Part shown: positions 55,501 to 64,000 of the stretch, piece after piece | How the letters are laid out: every line of letters starts with the position of its first letter | How positions within the stretch are numbered: the stretch's first letter is position 1 | NCBI RefSeq assembly: GCF_963676685.1 | Contig: NC_092349.1 | Location: forward strand, 40,563,426-40,627,425 | Length of the DNA: 64,000 nucleotides | Source of the DNA: Mytilus edulis | Lineage: Eukaryota > Mollusca > Bivalvia > Mytilida > Mytilidae | Direction of reading: 5' to 3' | Notes under the pieces: model-generated | Seen by the model: the letters and a program-made list of their open reading frames with translations, nothing else | What the model was told of the DNA's origin: nothing | Database searches by the model: none | Translations under genes and position numbers: made by a program

Positions 55501-58500
55501 ATGACCTATCCCTTCCACTTGGGATGAAAAAGAGGTTTAAAATTTTCATTTTTAAGTAGAGTTTATTGAGACCTTCAATTTGATATATCAGATGACCCTA
55601 TTTCACAAAGTGCCAAAAATGATGCAATAATAACGATATAAATAGAAGTTATGAAACTTACAAAGTCGATGCAAAACATGAAAATTTCAAAATGATTTTT
55701 TGGTGTTTTTTTCAATGGAATCCTTTTGGTATTTGGTCAAACATATAACTATGTTAACCTCTTCAATTTCTTAAACATTTTAAGTGGTAAGCTGTTGCTG
55801 ATTCAGAAATACATGCCGCAGCTCGCAAAATTTCAAACTGCATTATCTCTAAAACGACAATAGATATCTCAAATATGTTAGATGGTAAATGATCTGCAGT
55901 TAAAGGACAACATTATAGAAAAAGAATTGGAACAATTTCAAAGTTCACCAAGGTCACAATTAATCATCAAATATATGATGCAATACCAAACTTGAGAACC
56001 GGAAGTCGTTGAGACATGGGACTATCACCATCCAACTCGGGACCACTTGACCTTTCAAATATCACAAGGTCAAGGTCATAGTATAATGTGAAGGTCAAGG
56101 TGAAATTTCATCATGACCTGACATTGACCTCAAATTGAAGGTCTTGAATTACTGATCATCTTTGCAGTTTATAGTAGGTTGATATCTGTTACCTTTAAAA
56201 AGATATACACAAAATACTATACTTTTAAGAATCATCACGTTGTAACTTTTGAACAGACGGTCGGACATTTTTGGGCTTTTTATATAAAATGTAGAGCTCG
56301 TCGAGAGGAACATTTTATACGCTGTATGTATGCAGCAAAGTCTTATCGTTTTCCTAATATGTAAGCTTGAAATTGCAGCGTAATTTTATTTTGCACTCTG
56401 TGACCTTTGACCTTGGGTGCATATTAAAGGTCACATGAATTAAAGATTATTGGTGAAGGTCCCAAGTCTCTACAACTTCCGGTTCTGGAAATACAATTTT
56501 TCTAAAATTGTACACAATTTTTCAAGGGTAATAACTCCTTATAAGGGTTAATAACAAAATGATTGTATATGTTCATTAACATTGCCATCTGTTCCTGTAC
56601 ATGTTGCCGTTTTCAAATCAATTCTATCTCTAATACTTTTTGAGAAAAATGCAAAGGAAAGAAATTGCTTCAAGGGGATATAACTCTCATAGAGGATGAT
56701 GCAATCCTATTCAACCTCATATGGTAATACATTATGATGAGATCTACCTATTGTCCAAATAAGGTAATGATATCTTGAAAAACAACGAGAGGGGGCCATG
56801 TTGAAAAAAACTAATAAAAGGGAGATAACTTATAAAGGGGATGATGAAATCCTTAACAGGGTCATCTGGTTATACCTCATGATGAGGTTTATCGATGGTC
56901 CATGTTTGGTCTTGATAACTTCAAAAGAAACATAGGGAGGCCATGCCAAAAAAATGTTGGAAGAAAAAAAAGAAAAACTAGTATCTCAATTGTTTGTAAA
57001 ACAATTGAAAGGTCTTTCCTGTAAAATTGATGTTTACGTAATGTACTTTGTACGACCTTTCGTTTTATATACGACAAGCATACCTTCTGAAACTTTTCTC
57101 TTTTAACACTTAATGACCTCATGCGGCTACATTTTTGAGATCGGAAGTATGATATATGTAACATAGAGTAGATGAGCTTTCATTTGATATGCGACAACGC
57201 CATGTTCTAGAAAGTTTGATTTTTGCACTTAATAACCCTATCCAACTAATTTTTGGAGGTCGGGAATTTGGTATTTCAAATGTACACATCATGACTTTTC
57301 ATTTGATATACAACAACCCTATCTCAAAAGAACATTTATTTTTTGCACTCAATGACCCCATCCAACCCATTTTTGGGAGACGTCAATTTGAAATTTGAAA
57401 TGTACGCTTTATGTTCTTTCGTTTGATATGCGACAACCTTACTATCTGAGAAATTTGAATGTTTGCACTAAATGACCTCACCCGTCTCCCTTGGATGAAA
57501 AGGGGGTTTAAAATTTTCATTTTTAAGTAGAGTTTATTAAGACCTTCAATTTGATATATCAGATGACCCCATTTGACAAAGTGCAAATAATGATGCAATA
57601 TCAACTATATAAATAGAAGTTATGAAACTTACAAAGTCAATGCAAAACATGAAAATTTCAAATTGATTTTTTGGTGTTTTTGTCCATGGAATGTTTTTGG
57701 TATTTGGTCAAACATATAACTATGTCAACTTCTTCAATTTCTTAAACATTTTAAGTCGTAAGCTCTTGATGATTCAGAAATACATGCCTCCGCTCGCAAA
57801 ACTTCAAACTGCATTATCTCTAAAACGACAATAGGTATCTCAAATCTGTTAAATGATAAATGATCTACGGTTGAAGGACAACATTATAGAAAAAGAATTG
57901 GGACAATTTCAAAGTTCACCAAGGTCACAATTAATCATCAAATATATGATGCAATACCAAACTTGAGAACCGGAAGTCGTTGAGACATGGGACTATCACC
58001 ATTCAACTCAGGACCACTTGACCTTTCAAATATCACAAGTTCAAGGTCATAGTATAATGTGAAGGTCAAGGTGAAATTTCATCATGACCTGACATTGACC
58101 TCAAATTGAAGGTCTTGAATTACTGATCATCTTTGCAGTTTATAGTAGGTTAATATCTGTTACCTTTAAAAAAATATACACAAAATACTATACTTTTAAG
58201 AATCATCCCGTTGTAACTTTTGAACGGACGGTCGGACATTTTTGAGCTTATTGTATAAAATGTAGAACTCGTCGAGAGGAACATTTTATACGCTGTATGT
58301 ATGCAGCAAAGTCTTATCGTTTTCCTAATATGTAAGCTTGAAATTGCAGCGTAATTTTATTTTGCACTCTGTGACCTTTGACCTTGGGTGCATATTAAAG
58401 GTCACATGAATTAAAGATAATTGGTGAAGGTCCCAAGTCTCTAGAACTTCCGGTTCTGGAAATACAATTTTTCTTAAATTGTACACAATTTTTCATAGGT

Positions 58501-58973
58501 AATAACTCCTTATAAGGGTTAATAACAAAATGATTGTATATGTTCATTAACATTGCCATCTGTTCCTGTACATGTTGCCATTTTCAAATCAATTCTATCT
58601 CTAATACTTTTTGAGAAAAATGCAAAGGAAAGAAAATGCTTCAAGGGGATATAACTCTCATAGGGGACGATGCAATCCTATTCAACCTCATATGGTAATA
58701 AATTATGATGAGATCTACCTATTGTGCAAATAAGGTAATGATATCTTGAAAAACAACGAGAGGGGGCCTTGTTGAAAAAAACTAATAAAAGGGAGATAAC
58801 TTCTAAAGGGGGTGATGAAATCCTTAACAGGGTCACCTGGTTATACCTCATGATGAGGTTTATCGATGGTCCATGTTTGGTCTTGATAACTTCAAAAGAA
58901 ACATAGGGAGGCCATGCCAAAAAAATGTTGGAAGAAAAAAAAGAAAAAAAAGAAAAAACATTAGAAAAACAAT

Positions 58974-59115
58974 AAGGTCTTTCCTCACGTAGGGGAAAGA
59001 CCTTAAAAAGAAAAAACATTAGAAAAACAATAAGGTCTTTCCTCACGTAGGGGAAAGACCTTAAAAAAACGGAAGAAAAACAATAAGGTCTTTCCTTTGT
59101 AGAGGAAAGACCTTA
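58974..59115 (+). repeat. Three short hairpins at a unit junction
   Basis: aaggtctttcct, a short loop, and aggaaagacctt-type sequence form perfect or near-perfect hairpins at 58974-59004, about 59032-59062 and about 59086-59114. Each is preceded by gaaaaacaat. The last is followed at once by aactag, the start of the next unit. Confidence 0.85.
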
Positions 59116-61090
59116 ACTAGTATCTCAATTGTTTGTAAAACAATTGAAAGGTCTTTCCTGTAAAAGTGATGTTTTCGTAATGTACTTTGTACGACCTTTC
59201 GTTTTATATATGTCAAGCATACCTTCTAAAACTTTTCACTTTTTACACTTAATGACCTCATCCGCCTACATTTTTGAGATCGGAAGTAGCTGATATATGT
59301 AACACAGAATAAATGAGCTTTCATTTGATATGCGACAACGCCATGTTCTAGAAAGTTTGATTTTTGCACTTAATAACCCTATCCAACTAATTTTTGAAGG
59401 TCGGGAATTTGATATTTCAAATTTACACATCATGACCTTTCATTTGATATACAACAACTCTATCTTAAAAGAAAATTTATTTTTTGCACTCAATAACCCC
59501 ATCCAACCCATTTTTTGGGAGACGTCAAATTGAAATTTGAAATGTACGCTTTATGTTCTTTCATTTGATATGCGACAACCTTACCATCTGAGAAATTTGA
59601 ATGTTTGCACTAAATGGCCCAACCCGTCCCCCTGGGATGAAAAGGGGGTTTAAAATTTTCATTTTTAAGTAGACTTTGTTAAGACCTTCAATTTGATATA
59701 TCAGATGACCCCATTTGACAAAGTGCAAATAATGATGCAATATCAACTATATAAATAGAAGTTATGAAACTTACAAATTCAATGCAAAACTTGAAAATTT
59801 CAAATTGAATTTTTGGCGTTATTTTCCATGGAATGTTTTTGGTATTTGGGCAAACATATAACTATATTAACTTCTTCAATCTCTAAAACATTTTAAGTGG
59901 TAAGCTCTTGTTGATTCAGAAATACATGCCTCCGCTCGCAAAACTTCAAACTGCATTATCTCTTAAACGACAATAGATATCTCAAATCTGTTAAATGATA
60001 AATGATCTACAGTTGAAGGACAACATTATAGAAAAAGAATTTGGACAATTTCAAAGTTCACCAAGGTCACAATTAATCATCAAATATATGATGCAATACT
60101 AAACTTAAGAACCGGAAGTCGTAGAGACATGGGACTATCACCATTCAACTCAGGACCACTTAACCTTTCAACTATCACAAGGTCAAGGTCATTGTATACT
60201 GTGAAGGTCAAGGTGCAATTTCATCATGACCTGACATTGACCTCAAATTGAAGGTCTTGAATAACTGATCATCTTTGCACTTTATAGTAGGTTGATATCT
60301 GTTACATTTAAAAAGATATACACACAATACTATACTTTTAAGAATCATCCCGTTGTAACTTTTGAACAAACGGTCGGACATTTTTGGGCTTATTGTATAA
60401 AATGTAGAGCTCGTCGAGAAGAACATTTTATGCGCTGTATGTATGCAGCAAAGTCTTATCGTTTTCCTAATATGTAAGCTTGAAATTGCAGCGTAATTTT
60501 TTTTTGCACTCTGTGACCTTTGACCTTAGGTGCATATTAAAGGTCATATGAATTTAAGATTACTGGTGAAGGTTCAAAGTCTCCATGACTTCTGGTTCTC
60601 GAAATAGAACTTTTCAAAAAATATTTATAATTTTTAAAGGGAAATAACTCCTTATAAGGCTTAGTAACAAATTAATTGTTTATGTTTTTAAACATTGCCA
60701 TCTCTTCTTCGATTCTATCTCTAATACTTTTAAAGAGAAATACAAATAAAAGAAATTGCTTCAAGGGGATATAACTCTCAAAGGGGATGATGAAATCCTT
60801 TGCAGCCTCATATGGTAATACATCATGATAATATCTACCTACTGTCTAAATAAAGTCATCATATCTTTTAAAACATTTAGAGGTGGCCATGTTGAAAAAA
60901 ATCAATAAAAGGGAGATAACTTCTAAAGGGGATGATGAAATCCTACAAAAGTTCATCTGGTAAAAGTTCATGATGAGGTCTATCGATGGTCCAAATTTGG
61001 TATTGATAACCCCAATAGAAGCGGTAGGAGGGTGTGCCAAACAAATGCTGGAAGGAAAAAAAAAAGAAAAAAAAACATTAGAAAAACAAT

Positions 61091-61121
61091 AAGGTCTTTC
61101 CTCGGGAAGAGGAAAGACCTT
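61091..61121 (+). repeat. Single junction hairpin
   Basis: The same hairpin as at 58974 (aaggtctttcctc, gggaag, aggaaagacctt), here joined to a 5'-truncated array unit. Confidence 0.85.
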
Positions 61122-64000
61122 AAATATACGACAAGCATACCTTCTGACACTTTTCGCTTTTTACACTTAATGACCTCATCCGCCTACATTTTTGAGATCG
61201 GAATTATGATATATGGAACAGAGTAGATGAGCTTTCATTTGATATGCGACAACACCATGTTCTAGAAAGTTTGATTTTTGCATTAATAACCCTATCCAAG
61301 TAATTTTTGGAGGTCGGGATATTGATATTTCAAATGTACACATCATGACCTTTCATTTGATATACAACAACCCTACCTTAAAAGAACATTTATTTTTTGC
61401 ACTCAATTACCCCATCCAACCCATTTTTGGGAGACGTCAATTTGAAATTTGAAATGTAAGCTTTATGTTCTTTCATTTGATATGCGACAACCTTACCATC
61501 TGAGAAATTTGAATGTTTGCACTAAATGACCCCACCCGTCAGCCTGGGATGAAAAGGGGGTTTAAAATTTTCATTTTTAAGTAGAGTTTATTAAGACCTT
61601 TAATTTGATATATCAGATGACCCCATTTGACAAAGTTCAAATAATGATGCAATATCAACTATATAAATAGAAGTTATGAAACTTACAAAGTCAATGCAAA
61701 ACTTGAAAATTTCAAATTGAATTTTTGGCGTTATTTTCCATGGAATGTTTTTGGTATGATATATGTAAGCTTAAAATTGCAGCGTAATTTTTTTTGCACT
61801 CGGTGACCTTTGACCTTGGGTTCATATTAAAGGTCATATGAATTTAAGATTATTGGTGAAGGTTACAAGTCTCTATGACTTCCGGTTCTCGAATATAAAT
61901 TTTTGAAAAAATATTTTTAATTTTTAAAGGGAAATAACTCCTTATAAGGGTTAATAACAAATTAATTGTTTATGTTTATAAACATTGCCATCTGTTCTAA
62001 TACATGCTGTCATTTTCAATTAAATTCTATCTCTAATACTTTTTGAAAAAAATACAAATAAAAGAAATTGATTCAAGGGGATATAACTCTCAAAGTAGAT
62101 GATGAAATCCTATGCAGCCTCATATGGTAATACATTATGATGAGATCTACCTATTGTCCAAATAAAGTTGTGATATCTTTTAACACATTTTGGGGGGACC
62201 ATGTTGAAAAAAATCAATAAAAGGGAGATAACTTCTTAAGGGGAAGGTGAAATCCTACAAAAGTTCATCTGGTAAAAGTTCATGTTGAGGTCTATTGATG
62301 GTTTAATTTTGGTATTGATAACTCCAATAGAAGCGGTAGGAGGGCGAGCCAAACAAATGCTGGAAGAAAAAAAAGAAAAAACTAGTATCTCAATTGTTTG
62401 TAAAACAATTGAAAGGTCTTTCCTGTAAAAATGATGTTTTCGTAATGTGCTTTGTACGACCTTTCGTTTGATATACGACAAGCATACCTTCTGAAACTTT
62501 TCGCTTTTTTTACACTTAATGACTCCATCCGCCATCAAAAGTATTATATAGGTAATGAAGACTTGATGATCTTTCATTTGATATGCGACAACGCCCTGTT
62601 CTAGAAGTTTGATTTTTGCACTTAATAACCCCATCCAACTAATTTTTGGGAGTCAGGAATTTGATATTCGAAATGTAGACATCATAACCTTTCATTTGAT
62701 ATACAACAACCCTATCTTATCAGAAAATTTATTTTCTGCACTCAATGACCCCACCCAACCAATTTTTGGGGGACGTCAATTTGAAATTTGAAATGTACGC
62801 TTTGTGTTCTTTCATTTGATATGCGACAACCTTACCATCTGAGAAATTTGAATTTGTGCACTAAATGACCCACCCTTCCCCCTGGGATGAAAAGGGGTCT
62901 AAAACTTTCATTTTTGAGTAGAGTTTATTGAGACCTTCAATTTGATATATCAAATGACCCCATTTGACAAAGTGCCAAAAATGATGCAATATCAACTATA
63001 TAAATAGAACTTATGAAACTCACAAACTCAATGCAAAACTTGAAATTTTCAAATTGATTTTTTGGTGTTTTTTTCCATGGAATGTTTTTGGTATTTGTTC
63101 AAACATATAACTATGTTAACCTCTTCAATTTCTTAAACATTTTAAGTGGTAAGCTGTCGTCGATTCCGAAATACATGCTCCCGCTCGCAAAATTTCAAAC
63201 TGCATTATCTTGCAAACGACAATAGATATCTCAAATCTGTTAAATGGTAAATGATCTACAGTTAAAGGACAACATTATAGAAAAAGAATTGGGACAATTT
63301 CAAAGTTCACCAAGGTCACAATTAATCATCAAATATATGATGCAATACCAAACTTGAGAACTGGAAGTCGTAGAGACATGGGACTACCACCATTCACTTC
63401 AGGACTACTTGACCTTTCAAATATCACAAAGGTCATAGTATACTGTGAAGGTCAAGGTGAAATTTCATCATGACCTGACATTGACCTCAAATTGAAGGTC
63501 TTGAATTACTGATCATCTTTGCAGTTTATAGTAGGTTGATATCTGTTACCTTTAAAAAGATATACACACAATACTATACTTTTAAGAATCATCCCGTCGT
63601 AACTTTTGAACAGACAGTCGGACACTTTTGAGATCAGTGTATAAAATGTAGAGCTCGTTGAGGGGAACATTTTATACGCTGTAAGTATGCAGCAAACTCT
63701 TATCGTTTTCTTAATATGCAAGCTTGAAATTGCAGCGTAATTTTTTTTTGCACTCGGTGACCTTTGACCTTGGGTGCAAATTAAAGGTCACATGAAAATA
63801 AGATTATTGATGTAGGTCCCAAGTCTTTACGACTTCCGGTTCTCGAGATACAATTTTTCAAAAATTGGGTATATTTTTTCAAGGGAAATAACTCCTTATA
63901 AGGGTTAACAACAAAATGATTGTATATGTTAATTAACATTGCCATCTGGTCCTGTACATGTTGCCGTTTTCAAATCGATTCTATCTTGAATACTTTTTGA

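Larger units (their letters stand above)
48688..64000 (+). repeat. Tandem array of about 2-kb units, running off the window
   Basis: Units begin ctagtatctcaattgtttg. Full starts are at 48688, 51083, 53053, 56978, 59117 and 62382. Two 5'-truncated copies begin at about 55335 and 61122; a short 3' piece lies at about 55026-55334. The copy at 61122 also has an internal deletion at about 61755. Full unit length is about 1.97-2.14 kb (copy 1 is longer because of an insertion). Each contains four diverged subrepeats of about 110 bp with ctttcatttgatatgcgaca, then a region rich in AGGTCA words, and ends in a GA-rich aaaaaagaaaaa tract. I see no credible gene. Confidence 0.93.

Noticed and set aside
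48688-64000. CRISPR-like or rRNA-like tandem organisation
   Set aside because: Units are about 2 kb and similar throughout, with no short repeat/unique spacer pattern and no recognisable rRNA core; the genome is eukaryotic.

Overview
The window is eukaryotic, AT-rich and almost entirely made of mobile and repeated DNA. It has spliced ORFs with GT-AG introns, a Polinton/Maverick giant transposon, two Ty3/Gypsy-type LTR retrotransposons, a decayed LINE, several foldback and short-TIR elements, and long satellite arrays. Several interspersed repeats (22.65-23.1 kb, 25.73-25.87 kb, and the GACGAAACGCGCGTCTGGCGTA core at 27.4, 29.75, 29.81 and 31.65 kb) match, from memory, repeats common in bivalve genomes. 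A mussel-like bivalve mollusc is therefore the best guess, and this was not tested by any search.

Layout. 1-2.2 kb: AT-rich, with diverged direct repeats. 2.2-4.8 kb: a three-exon PC4-like (ssDNA-binding) gene, an overlapping spliced ORF whose ATG lies inside the last codons of the first, and an antisense membrane-protein ORF nested in its intron. 4.8-5.4 kb: a minisatellite. 5.5-15.2 kb: an apparently coding-intact Polinton with every gene on the minus strand: unknown 118-aa ORF, retrovirus-like integrase, penton-like minor capsid, basic virion protein, double-jelly-roll major capsid, adenain-like protease, packaging ATPase, two small conserved ORFs and protein-primed DNA polymerase B. Genes overlap by a few bases or nearly abut, as in a virus. 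A (TTAGGG)7 tract sits just upstream of the first gene. I could not find the terminal inverted repeats. The 2.2-4.8 kb genes may be the element's other arm or host genes.

15.88-21.29 kb: a young Gypsy-like element with identical 157-bp LTRs, a 5-bp target duplication and two single-base homopolymer frameshifts. Its primer-binding site is complementary to the predicted 5' end of its own RNA, which suggests Tf1-like self-priming. 21.3-38 kb: noncoding and repetitive, holding two TIR elements, several perfect or near-perfect foldbacks, a minus-strand LINE remnant, a TIR element that encloses an exon-like sequence (30.6-31.5 kb), and a 3.9-kb satellite that changes strand three times. 38.0-48.7 kb: an older minus-strand Gypsy element with 1.6-1.7 kb LTRs and broken gag-pol. 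It nevertheless carries an intact 333-codon extra ORF downstream of pol: C2H2 finger, RS/serine-rich linker and C-terminal BTB (KCTD/T1-type) domain.

48.7-64 kb: a tandem array of about 2-kb units (eight full or partial copies) that runs off the window. Units have hairpin ends next to CTAG, internal subrepeats of about 110 bp, and conserved AGGTCA direct repeats resembling nuclear-receptor sites. No rRNA, tRNA or CRISPR feature was seen. The strongest candidates for something new are the BTB ORF in the retrotransposon, the self-priming LTR element, the PC4-like/overlapping gene pair beside the Polinton, and the exon-carrying TIR element.
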